A DNA stretch of 64,000 nt from Nemertoderma westbladi (lineage: Eukaryota; Xenacoelomorpha; Nemertodermatida; Nemertodermatidae): assembly GCA_032718475.1 (NCBI GenBank), contig JAUCBJ010007911.1, positions 16,422 through 80,421 on the forward strand, read 5' to 3'. Below, piece after piece: positions 1-7,698 of this stretch. A program made the position numbers and the translations under genes. The notes under the pieces were generated by a model that was given only the letters and a program-made list of their open reading frames with translations, did not search any database and was not told the origin of the DNA. Each line of letters opens with the position of its first letter. Position 1 is the stretch's first letter.

Positions 1-20
1 GTCTCTAGCTGCTCCCACCT

Positions 21-953
21 CTAATACGGCGTATCTACCTCCCCGTCTACCAGATATCGGCTGTTGTAGTACACCGACTCGCCCTTCAGCCCCAGGTGGT
101 CTACCAGACCCTCGAAAGCCGTCTTAAAGGCTCTTCTGTAGCTTAGGGGTGATCCCGATAATAGGAATGCCGTTGGTTCCCTCTCGATAACCACGGTCAT
201 GAATAGGTTAAGCAAACCCATCATTATCCAGTCCTCCTGTAGGATATATCGCTTCTGATATACCTTTATCGCTCCTCTCCGGAATTGATACACCTCTTGT
301 CTCCCTGGCCTCGCTCCCCACTTCAGCGAGTTCACCAAGTCCGCTCCGTACTCCTCTCTGAACTTACTCCAGTCCATCGGTTTGTGACACACAAGCCCCA
401 TTAACTGGCCCATTGCCACCGCCCCGCAATGTCCTGTGTTCTCCACTAGTCCCAACCCGTCTGGTGCTGTCATAGCCATATAGACCGTCTGCATATCCAG
501 AAGGTTGGGGGTGTCCGGACCGATGATTCTCTCCGCGTCATCGCGAATCGCTGATCCCACTTTTGTCGTCGACTTCTCTCTCACTAGGGTTTGCACCGCC
601 TTCGGCAACCGGTTCAACTTCGGCCCGTCTTTCTTTCCATACATTCCTAGATCGAATAGGAATATATCCCCATTTGGCGCGGCCAAATGTAGGAGTATGG
701 TTCTGGCCGACCCCGCCGATCCTCTCCTCGAATCCTCCTCGTCTTCCACGGTTCCTTCGTCGTCTAGGATCATGTATCCTCCCCTGCTGACGGACTCTAC
801 GAACCTCTTCCAATCTTTCCTCGGTGGCTCTCTCGCGTACTTTGGAATCCCGTACTTCGCCTCGTCTCCTTTCACCACGTAGTGGAAATGCTCGAAGATC
901 GCATTGTCCAGCGACGGCGTCCCGTAGGTCCCGACCAGCCGCTGTTCGTGCAC
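21..953 (-). CDS. DEDD-type 3'-5' exonuclease-like protein (partial or broken gene)
   Basis: This is an open frame of about 310 residues ending in TAG at 21-23. Its first codon at 953 is GTG; the frame simply opens after a TAG at 969-971, so no true start is identified here. Numbering from codon 953, LDDEG (about 63-67) fits exonuclease motif I (DxE). It is followed by a hydrophobic strand, then PNGDIFLFDLG, then KVGSAIRDD (131-139), which fits motif II, and LLDMQ. A late RYILQED segment could supply the motif III Y/D. This order resembles RNase D/WRN/EXD1-type DEDDy nucleases, which remove nucleotides from RNA or DNA 3' ends. I see no signal peptide or membrane segment, so it is not an env. 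It lies on the same strand as, and about 1.2 kb downstream of, the BEL/Pao integrase. It could be an extra gene of that element, a captured host gene or an unrelated remnant. The family call is inferred from motif order only. Confidence 0.5.
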   Translation of the reverse strand: MHEQRLVGTYGTPSLDNAIFEHFHYVVKGDEAKYGIPKYAREPPRKDWKRFVESVSRGGYMILDDEGTVEDEEDSRRGSAGSARTILLHLAAPNGDIFLFDLGMYGKKDGPKLNRLPKAVQTLVREKSTTKVGSAIRDDAERIIGPDTPNLLDMQTVYMAMTAPDGLGLVENTGHCGAVAMGQLMGLVCHKPMDWSKFREEYGADLVNSLKWGARPGRQEVYQFRRGAIKVYQKRYILQEDWIMMGLLNLFMTVVIEREPTAFLLSGSPLSYRRAFKTAFEGLVDHLGLKGESVYYNSRYLVDGEVDTPY

Positions 954-977
954 CTCCCTGAAATGGTCCTATAGCGC

Positions 978-1208
978 TCACGCTGCGTGACCTCTCTCTA
1001 ACCGCTCGTAGTATCCCCTCATCTTCTCTTCCGGATGCCTCTTGGTGAAATCCACTAGTATTTCTTTTCCTCCTGACTCCGCCTTTCTCTTCCTGATCAG
1101 TTTCCCTGCCATTCCGAACTCTTTCACTCGCTCACCTGTAAGGTGGTGCCTTGCCAAGGCGCAGTACAGATGAGTGATAAAGTTAAGATGGTCTGTACAG
1201 TTCGACAA
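978..1208 (-). pseudogene. In-frame upstream piece of the exonuclease-like gene
   Basis: This is a frame of about 76 codons in the same reading frame as the exonuclease-like frame at 21-953. It is separated from that frame by TGA (978-980), two sense codons and TAG (969-971). The first real ATG in it is at 1110-1112, followed by a basic stretch (KLIRKRK). The shared frame and the tight pair of stops suggest a 5' part of the same gene cut off by mutation. A short intron or an independent small ORF cannot be excluded. I recognise no domain in it. Confidence 0.3.
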
Positions 1209-1555
1209 TGGCCTATTTCCTACTTACTTTTGAGTTATAGCCTAAATTTTACTACTTTGTTTCTGAAACTATCAAATTGTGCCCTAAATTACAATTTTGT
1301 CCGTTACTTTAATTATGTTGCAGAATTTACTTTCTACTGTTACCATAATTTGTTGATTTTCTAATTTCTCATTTATTTTAATTTAATTCAATCCTACTAC
1401 TGTGCTACTACTTACTATTGCCAATGGATTACTCTATTTCATAATCCACATTCTGGCCTACTCTGTGGGCTTGTGCAGTACAACAGTATGCGTCGTGTGG
1501 CCTATACGATTTATCCAGCTGTACTCATATGCCCCCCTCTCGCTACTCACTACTA
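1209..1555. other. AT-rich spacer without a recognised gene
   Basis: The stretch is strongly AT-rich from about 1235 to 1440, then becomes mixed sequence. I see no conserved coding segment on either strand. It lies between the exonuclease-like frame and the minisatellite, where a 3' LTR of the minus-strand BEL/Pao element would be expected, but no copy of it is visible at the other end of the element. Confidence 0.5.
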
Positions 1556-2065
1556 ACTAATACCTACATTATACATACCCTTCTACCACTAACTCTTACT
1601 ATCCGGTGCTACGTACCCTCTTACTAACTTCTAACTAACTTCTACCAACCAGTACTACGTACCCTCTTACTAAATCTAACTCCGCTAACTAACTAACTGG
1701 TACTTACATACCCTCTTACTAACTCTAACTCCGCTAACTAACTAACTGGTACTTACGTACCCTCTTACTAACTCTAACTCTCTTCAACTAACTAATGGTA
1801 CTACGTACCCTCTAACTACCTCCAACTCTCTTCAACTAACTAACGGTACTATGTACCCTCTAACTACCTCTAACTCTCTTCAACTAATTAACGGTACTAT
1901 GTACCCTCTTACTAACTCTAACTCTCTTCAACCAACTAACGGTACTATGTACCCTCTAACTACTTAGCTAACTAACGGTACTACGTACCCTCTGACTACT
2001 AACTCCTACTAACTAATGGTACTACGTACCCTCTAACTACCTACTCTTACTATCTGCCTAACTCT
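1556..2065. repeat. Degenerate ~48-bp minisatellite with GGTAC-N3-GTACC cores
   Basis: About ten imperfect units recur roughly every 36-58 bp. Each has a GGTACTACGTACC-type core (variants GGTACTATGTACC and GGTACTTACGTACC) followed by CTCTTACTAAC- or CTCTAACTACC-type sequence and runs of CTAACTAACTAAC. The core is a perfect 5-bp inverted repeat with a 3-nt spacer. The copies are diverged, which suggests an older array than the satellites further right. It sits downstream (element orientation) of the integrase, possibly inside the old 3' LTR/UTR. Confidence 0.85.
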
Positions 2066-2153
2066 TACTAACTTCCATCTGCCTACTTTCTCTTCCTTTA
2101 TTTATTATTTTTTATATTTTATTTTATTTGTGGGAAGGGCGTCTCGCCCTCAA

Positions 2154-2167
2154 TCCCACCCCCCTCA
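2154..2167 (-). promoter_or_regulatory. Candidate polypurine tract of the BEL/Pao element
   Basis: On the minus strand this reads as a purine run (GAGGGGGGTGGGA) about 35 nt after the integrase stop. Such tracts prime plus-strand synthesis immediately before the 3' LTR in LTR retroelements. It is followed by a small GGGCG-AGA-CGCCC hairpin and then an A/T-rich stretch. The identification rests on position and composition only. Confidence 0.4.
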
Positions 2168-2199
2168 GTCCAAAACTTGGACGACTAAACTCTTCACAA

Positions 2200-4062
2200 C
2201 TATGGTGCTCCCTCTAATAGGCAGCACTTGCCTACAGCCCTTCTATAGGTCTTTCTATCTTTCGCTCCCATCTTCCCACCTATCCGCACTTCTACCGAAC
2301 GGACTCTTCCGTCCTCGTCGGAGTAAGTGCCCACAACTCTCGCCAACCGCCATTGGTTGTTGATGATGGTATCATCCGTGACGATCACCAGATCACCCTC
2401 CTTTAACTCTTTGTTCGTGTTCCTCCACTTACATCTCCTGTGGAGCGTGGGTAGGTATTCCTCGACCCACCTCCTCCAGTACTCTGCGCTTATCGCTTTA
2501 GCGACTTTCCAACTCTGTTGGGAGTGTATATCGTCTGGGTCTACACCCCACATGTCGATGGTCGCTGACCTCTCCATTAGAAAGTGACTGGGCATCAGCA
2601 CATCTAATGACTCCGGGTCATCATTTTCTGGGTATAGCGGTCTGCTATTAATGATACCCTCGCACTTTGCTAGTACCGTCCTCAGCACGTCCTCTGTAAC
2701 CATGTGGGTGTTCATCAATTTCGTCATCAGACGCTTGGAACTACCCACTAGTCTCTTGACGCATCCTAGAGTATGCGGAGCATACGGCGTCCTCCTCTCC
2801 CACTTCACTTGTCGTCTTCTCATGGCTGCTCTGACTTCTTCCCCTTCCAGGATATCCAAGGCATCCGCCATCTCGTTCTCCACCCCCACAAAGTTGGTTC
2901 CGCTGTCAGAATATATTACTGCAATCGTCCCACCTTTGCGGTCTCTGAACCTTTCTAGAGCATTAATGAATGCTGATGCGGTTGCATCTTGGGCGAGTTC
3001 TATCCCTACCGCCCGTGTATTGTTACATACGAAGATGATGCCGTAGCGCTTCTCCGTGTGCCGCATCACCTTAATCTTTATTGGCCCGAACATATCCACA
3101 CCGCAATGCGTAAATGGCGGGTCGTGCTGTCTTACTCTACTGGCCGGTAGTGGCGCCATTTCCTGTATGGCCCGCTCCTTCTTAGCTCGTCGGCAGGTCT
3201 GGCATTGCCCCACTACCGCCTTTACCTTCTTTCTCAACTGTTTGACCCAAAAGGTCCTTCGTATCTCTGTGAGGGTACGGTTGGTGCCCCCGTGCAATAT
3301 CGACTTATGGGAGTCCCAGATGATCTGATGGACTATCGGTGATCCATTGGGGATGATGATGGGCTTTGGTGGGATGACAATACTGTTGTTGTTCAACACC
3401 CTAGAGTTCATTACTAGGATCCCGTCATCAATAAGTTGTGGTGACAGTGCGATCAGTTCGCTGTCCCGTCGGAGATGCTGTTGTTTACCGACGCGTTCCA
3501 CTTCGTTGCCGTAATTCTTCCTCTGTTCGTAGTGGATGACGGCTTTGGCCGCCCCCTCCAGATCGACGGTTATTTTACCCTTTGTATCTCTACCGATTCC
3601 CCTAAGGAAGTCCCCGAAGGCTCTCCAGTACGCTACTAACTTCTTGGTCTTATACCAACTAGAGCTGTAGCTAAGGAGTTTGTCCGTTGGGTTATCGCAC
3701 AGTTCTTCCGGTTTCGGTTGCACGTCCCTTATCTCCCTCACCATCTGGCTGTATATCTCCTCACCTTCTGAATCTACTCCCTCCTCTTCTAACGCTACTT
3801 GTTCTGCGCCCGGGTCCACCTTTCTCATCGGCAGCCAGGCTGTCCTGTCGTTCAGAAATTGCGGCCCATGCTGCCACAATACTTCCTTCTTCAAGAAAGT
3901 GTGGCGTGCCACGCCCCTCGATAACAAGTCCGCTGGGTTCTCGTCCGTTGGGCAGTAGTGCCACCTTCCTAACTCCGTAATTGCCCTTATTTTGTCCACC
4001 CTATTTGCGACGAATATAGGGTATCTCGTCCTTTCGTTGTGTAGCCAACCGAGCACTACCAT
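2200..4062 (-). CDS. pol: BEL/Pao pol: end of RNase H and integrase, probably inactive
   Basis: This frame of about 620 residues continues the RT/RNase H frame after a +1 shift near 4062. Residues 1-50 hold the VVLGWL segment and the ENPADLLSRG motif of the Pao RNase H/connector region. The integrase zinc domain follows, with H252, H257, C287 and C290. The catalytic core has D323 (GVDMFGP) and D386 (YSDSG). At the position of the expected third acidic residue the sequence is LGCVKRLVG, with lysine (436) where glutamate of a W-E-R type motif is normal. The C-terminal region (about 550-615) has the EGDLVIV and DGRVRSVEVR motifs typical after BEL integrases. In an active element this part would carry out strand transfer of the cDNA. 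The substitution and the frameshift argue that this copy is dead. No internal stop occurs in the integrase portion. Confidence 0.9.
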   Translation of the reverse strand: MVVLGWLHNERTRYPIFVANRVDKIRAITELGRWHYCPTDENPADLLSRGVARHTFLKKEVLWQHGPQFLNDRTAWLPMRKVDPGAEQVALEEEGVDSEGEEIYSQMVREIRDVQPKPEELCDNPTDKLLSYSSSWYKTKKLVAYWRAFGDFLRGIGRDTKGKITVDLEGAAKAVIHYEQRKNYGNEVERVGKQQHLRRDSELIALSPQLIDDGILVMNSRVLNNNSIVIPPKPIIIPNGSPIVHQIIWDSHKSILHGGTNRTLTEIRRTFWVKQLRKKVKAVVGQCQTCRRAKKERAIQEMAPLPASRVRQHDPPFTHCGVDMFGPIKIKVMRHTEKRYGIIFVCNNTRAVGIELAQDATASAFINALERFRDRKGGTIAVIYSDSGTNFVGVENEMADALDILEGEEVRAAMRRRQVKWERRTPYAPHTLGCVKRLVGSSKRLMTKLMNTHMVTEDVLRTVLAKCEGIINSRPLYPENDDPESLDVLMPSHFLMERSATIDMWGVDPDDIHSQQSWKVAKAISAEYWRRWVEEYLPTLHRRCKWRNTNKELKEGDLVIVTDDTIINNQWRLARVVGTYSDEDGRVRSVEVRIGGKMGAKDRKTYRRAVGKCCLLEGAP

Positions 4063-5611
4063 GGAATGAATGGTGTGTTTCCACTATGTTGGGAATAGCG
4101 TCCACTAAGTAGGCTGTGGCCCTAACTCCTAATCTCGCAGCTGTCAACTCGAGTTTCGGAACTGATGCTGAATCTGGTGGCGTCAACTTCGCTTTACTGA
4201 ATGCGAGTCTGGGCTTGTGAGCCCCCTCTCTTTGTACTAAGTAGAGTGCCGCTCCGTATGCCTCTAATGACGCATCGGAGAACATATGTAAATCCAGATT
4301 CGTCATGTCCCCATCCGGGAAATATACACGTGGCATGCTGCATGTTCCCATCTGCTCTAAACTCTCTGTCCACTTGCTCCATTGATTGCTAATCTCTTCC
4401 GGGACCTCTGTGTCCCATTCGTCCTTTAATTTGTATACTCTCTTGAGTATCTGTTTCCCCGTGACTAGTAATGGGGATGCTAGGCCTAGGGGATCGTATA
4501 TCCTCGCTATATACGACACATAGCCCCTCTTTGTGTGGATACCTGCGCCCTCCTGACTCAACTGGTATTTCAACTCGTCTGTCTCTCGGTTCCACACGAT
4601 TCCTAGTGCCTTCTGCTGGGACTCCACTCTCTTGTTCGCCATGTCCTGTCCCTTGGCTGTTGTGGGATTCTCCATGGTCGACTCTGGCCTCCTGTCCTCT
4701 ATGGCTTTCATGAACTCTTGCGAGCTGGATTGGAACTTGGTTAGGTTGAACCCGGATCCTTTTAGGATGTCGCGAACCTCGCGCCCCGTGTCCAGTAGTT
4801 TCTTAACCATATTTCCAGACTCCATCCCGTCATCTACATAGAAACCTCGTCGAATCATATCGACGGCTTTGGTGCTGAACTTATTCTCCTTCCCTTCTAC
4901 CGTGTCTCTTATGGCCATAGTCATTGTAAACGAAGACGACTTGGCTCCCATATTCTGTACTATCATCTTATACATTGGTATGGTCGACGGTTCCTCATCG
5001 CCGTCGTACCATAGGAAGCGCTGGCTATCGCTATCCTCTTCCGTTACACGGACTTGGTTGAACATGCCTTCGATGTCGCAGGTGAAAGCGTGTTTACCAT
5101 TCCTGAATCTGAGTAGGACCTCGATCCCTGAGTTGTAGATGTTGGGACCCTCCAGCAGATAATCGTTTAGGCATTTTCCGTTGGTCTTGGCCGATGCATC
5201 AACTACCATCCGCAGTTTACCTTTCTTTGGGTGTAGAGCCACGTGGAGTGGCAGGTAATAGGTCCTGTCCGTGTTTGGTTCATCGACCGGTAACTCCACG
5301 GCCCATCCTTTCTCGACATACTTTCTAATTGTCTTATGAATGTACTCATTCTTCTCGGGGCTCCGTTTTAGCGTCTGCTTCAACTTACGAAGCCTTGTGA
5401 GTACCATCCCTTTGTTGTCGGGTAACGGTAGCTTCAGTAGCTTCCATACCATCCCTATGGTATACTTCCCCTCATCGCATGTCATCGATTCCTTTACACT
5501 TTGTAAAGCCTGCTTGTCTTCTACCGAGGTTCCGATCCTGGTCTCCTTTAATCCCTCAAAATCCCGCCTGAGCAGTCTCCTGAGCTGCTCCTCCGCTCCC
5601 TCATCTCCCAT
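4001..5611 (-). CDS. pol: BEL/Pao pol: reverse transcriptase and RNase H
   Basis: This frame of about 536 residues has the Pao-type reverse transcriptase at about 115-310. It shows YYLPLHVALHP, then the VVDASAK motif, SLND-like CLNDYLLEGP, motif A TCDIEGMF (D179) and motif C FYVDD (258-261). A connector with YDPLGLASP (about 372-380) follows. The RNase H start has FSDAS (D446) and KLELTAARLG (E488). The next catalytic segment, normally W-S-D-S before VVL, is not found intact. The frame shifts near 4062 and the corresponding bases read IHSMVVL in the new frame, so the aspartate is absent. In the same frame upstream, the ATG at 5609-5611 is preceded by GAA and then TGA (5615-5617), so this frame is the continuation of the protease frame past one in-frame stop. 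Normal BEL/Pao elements encode gag-pol as one polyprotein. Confidence 0.92.
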   Translation of the reverse strand: MGDEGAEEQLRRLLRRDFEGLKETRIGTSVEDKQALQSVKESMTCDEGKYTIGMVWKLLKLPLPDNKGMVLTRLRKLKQTLKRSPEKNEYIHKTIRKYVEKGWAVELPVDEPNTDRTYYLPLHVALHPKKGKLRMVVDASAKTNGKCLNDYLLEGPNIYNSGIEVLLRFRNGKHAFTCDIEGMFNQVRVTEEDSDSQRFLWYDGDEEPSTIPMYKMIVQNMGAKSSSFTMTMAIRDTVEGKENKFSTKAVDMIRRGFYVDDGMESGNMVKKLLDTGREVRDILKGSGFNLTKFQSSSQEFMKAIEDRRPESTMENPTTAKGQDMANKRVESQQKALGIVWNRETDELKYQLSQEGAGIHTKRGYVSYIARIYDPLGLASPLLVTGKQILKRVYKLKDEWDTEVPEEISNQWSKWTESLEQMGTCSMPRVYFPDGDMTNLDLHMFSDASLEAYGAALYLVQREGAHKPRLAFSKAKLTPPDSASVPKLELTAARLGVRATAYLVDAIPNIVETHHSFHGSARLATQRKDEIPYIRRK

Positions 5612-5614
5612 TTC

Positions 5615-6655
5615 TCACATGATTCCCGCGAACATGCATCCTGATGTCTCCGACATCCTAAATGGTATCTTACTCCTGATTGGGCCACTCAGCGTCCACC
5701 CGAATGGTGTTAATATCGCCACCGGGTCACACTGCCTGTCTTCGCCGAAGACCGTTTGCATTCTCTCGTGGGCCGTCGGGCAGTCCATTCCTACTATGAT
5801 GGATACCTTCCTGACGTCCACCTCTGGGATTGAGAAGTCAATACTGTCCAGGAATCTATATTGTTCGACCTCGATGTTGGTTGGCCGCCTGGCGTTAATA
5901 TTTATCGACTCTATCACCTGGATGGGGTCTATGGTCACCCCATAGTTGCATCCCGGTGCTATCGCTGCTATCGCGCACCGTCCGGTCCTCATCTCCAGAA
6001 CCTCATCTTTGCTGGAGATGGTTGTTACCGCCATTCTACTTGGCCTCGTTCTCAATCCTATCTCTTCGGCCACCCAATCCTCAACTAAGGTGAAGGCTGC
6101 ACCACTGTCGACCAGCATCAGTGTGGTTACTGATCGATTGCCTTCCCCGATTATCCTTACTGGTACTACCCCCAATAGTACCGTTCCTCTCTTCCTCGCC
6201 ACTACGGTGCTCGTTGCCATTGTCTGTCCTTTACTCTGACCGAACTTAATTGGCATTTCTTTGCATTGGTTGGCTCTATGTCCACTCATCACACATCGCG
6301 AGCAGATTTCATTTTTTCTCGCGTATTCTACCTGATCTTCCCTGGGTAGCGCCTGCCAATACCTGCAGTTCATGGTCCGATGAAGCGCATTTGTGTGTAG
6401 TTGGCATTTGCTCTTTGGGTTGTAGCCATCCTTATAAAGTGTGTTGCATATCGCACTTATATTTGTACCAAAGTCCCTACTATTCTTATTCTTTGGGTTC
6501 GGCCTACTGGGCGTGCTGGGGTTATGGTTATTTGTGTTGTTGTTTTTCCCCTGTCCGCTCCATGATGTGGTCTTACCCCCGGCTACTTGTGGACTGGTAG
6601 TCAGTCCCCAGCGTTGCTGCGTACGGCAGCGACTGTCTGAGCTTTGGCAATTCAT
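5615..6655 (-). CDS. BEL/Pao gag zinc knuckle and aspartic protease
   Basis: This frame of about 346 residues has an N-terminal Asn/Gly/Lys-rich stretch (about 25-65). Next comes the Pao nucleocapsid region, with CQLHTNALHRTMNC (84-97) and a canonical CCHC knuckle CSRCVMSGHRANQC (118-131). The retropepsin-like protease follows, with the active-site motif LVDSGAAFTL (D183-S-G). Further on are VSIIVGMDCP and TPFGWTLSGPI, both typical of Pao peptidase ends. The knuckle would bind the genomic RNA and the protease would cut the polyprotein. The frame stays open upstream of the ATG at 6655, so that ATG is probably internal. It ends in TGA at 5615-5617, directly before the RT in the same frame. Confidence 0.9.
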   Translation of the reverse strand: MNCQSSDSRCRTQQRWGLTTSPQVAGGKTTSWSGQGKNNNTNNHNPSTPSRPNPKNKNSRDFGTNISAICNTLYKDGYNPKSKCQLHTNALHRTMNCRYWQALPREDQVEYARKNEICSRCVMSGHRANQCKEMPIKFGQSKGQTMATSTVVARKRGTVLLGVVPVRIIGEGNRSVTTLMLVDSGAAFTLVEDWVAEEIGLRTRPSRMAVTTISSKDEVLEMRTGRCAIAAIAPGCNYGVTIDPIQVIESININARRPTNIEVEQYRFLDSIDFSIPEVDVRKVSIIVGMDCPTAHERMQTVFGEDRQCDPVAILTPFGWTLSGPIRSKIPFRMSETSGCMFAGIM

Positions 6656-6659
6656 TTGA

Positions 6660-6946
6660 CGCGTTATGCTCTGGTTTCGGCCTGTGGTAATTGGTCTTTG
6701 ATCCCTTTCCCAGGCTATCCTCGCTGTAGACTGGGTCCGTTATAAGTTCAGCTTCCTAGTTTAAGAAGCTTGACATCTCTTCTAAACCCGGTTCCGCACC
6801 CTTCCTATCTCGAGTGGAGAAAGCAATTTTCTCCACTTATTGCGCAGCCACATCGGTAGTGCCTGGGCTATCGTAGTGATGTTGTTGGACGCGTTGAGTT
6901 TGTATAGCGCGTCCAGCGTCGAGCGATCGCTGTTAGCTAGTATCAC
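6660..6946 (-). pseudogene. Broken gag segment (end of the Pao gag/DUF1759-like region)
   Basis: Reading down from 6946, a frame gives LDALYKLNASNNITTIAQ followed by LPMWLRNKW, which fits the 'few KLP...kW' end of the Pao gag domain. It then meets TAG at 6782-6784. One base later a second frame gives GLEEMSSFLN, the usual next segment, followed by another stop and LITDP. The stretch thus contains at least one frameshift and two stops. The front of this gag domain is not visible upstream, which suggests an internal deletion as well. Confidence 0.55.
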
Positions 6947-7240
6947 CCGTTAAATCAATTAAATCCTCCAAATCAATTAAATTGTTTTGCACGCCTAAAT
7001 TAGAAACGGAATTATTTTGTTTGTTGTTTGTATCTGAATTATTCTGCGTATTTATATTATTTGGATTATTTTGTAAATTTACATTATTTGAATTATTTTG
7101 TAGATTTATATTACTTGAACCATTTGTATTTAAATTTAAATTACTACTACTAGGTAAAATATTTCCTGCAATGAAAGTTTGGTTAGAATTATCCAATACG
7201 GTACTATTAATATTAACGTTATCTACTGTATTATTATTAC
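6933..7240 (-). pseudogene. Asn-rich low-complexity gag segment
   Basis: After the C-homopolymer, the minus-strand frame encodes an asparagine-rich region of short NLQNNS/NINTQNN-type repeats. It ends in LIDLEDLIDLTGD before a TAA near 6933. The AT-rich codons differ sharply from the GC-rich gag start at 7.7-8.7 kb. The frame is offset from the segments on both sides. The LIDLE and IDLTGD strings resemble clathrin-box and SUMO-interacting motifs, but this is only pattern similarity. Confidence 0.45.
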
Positions 7241-7455
7241 CCCCCCCCCCCCCCCCCCCCGCCCGTACGGTCACACCAGTCTTGGGTCTGTCGTGCGGTC
7301 CCTGTAAGTGGGGTATTAATAAATGGTTCCACAACCCTTGGCTCCTCATAAATACTCGAGCCAGCCTCGCTCTCTGACAGCCCCATCTGCGCCAGTTCTA
7401 GTCGGCGCTTCTGTTTCGTCTGATACTGCATAAGCCCCCTTAGCCGGGCATGCAT
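7237..7455 (-). pseudogene. Gag fragment before the homopolymer
   Basis: This frame of about 70 residues overlaps the charged gag fragment and ends in a glycine run encoded by the 21-base C tract (7240-7260 on the plus strand). It has a basic start and an acidic middle and no recognised domain. It is in the same frame as the 7699-8697 ORF, so the charged segment between them is the shifted piece. It probably belongs to one original gag frame. Confidence 0.4.
7240..7260. repeat. Poly-C tract of 21 bases inside gag
   Basis: An uninterrupted run of 21 C (G on the coding strand) marks a change of reading frame between two gag segments. Length error in sequencing or true slippage would both shift the frame here. 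Confidence 0.95.
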
Positions 7456-7676
7456 ACCATCCCGAACACGTTTTCTCTCACTCTCTCTCTCTCTCTATCC
7501 TCCCGTGAACTCTGATTGGCTAACTCTGCCTCTCTCGCAACTCTCTTAAGTTGTCTCTCCTCACGTTCTCTCCGCTCATTATCCGCCCTCACCTCACGCT
7601 CTTTATGTTCCGCCTCACGCTCTTTACGTTCCGCCTCACTCGCCGCCTCGCGCTCCTCTTGCTCCTTCCTTTCCAT
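7440..7676 (-). pseudogene. Charged coiled-coil-like gag fragment
   Basis: About 78 codons dominated by Glu, Arg and Lys (EREAEHKEREV-type runs) are probably helical or coiled coil. It is one frame off from the preceding gag ORF that ends at 7699, whose tail (KELVKREQREGREGREK) has the same composition, so a frameshift near 7690 is likely. No enzymatic motif is present. Confidence 0.45.
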
Positions 7677-7698
7677 CCTTCCTATTTCCTCGCACTTC

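Noticed and set aside
21-953. Retroviral-type env as third ORF of the BEL/Pao element
   Set aside because: No signal peptide, transmembrane segment or cysteine pattern; the visible motifs fit a nuclease better.
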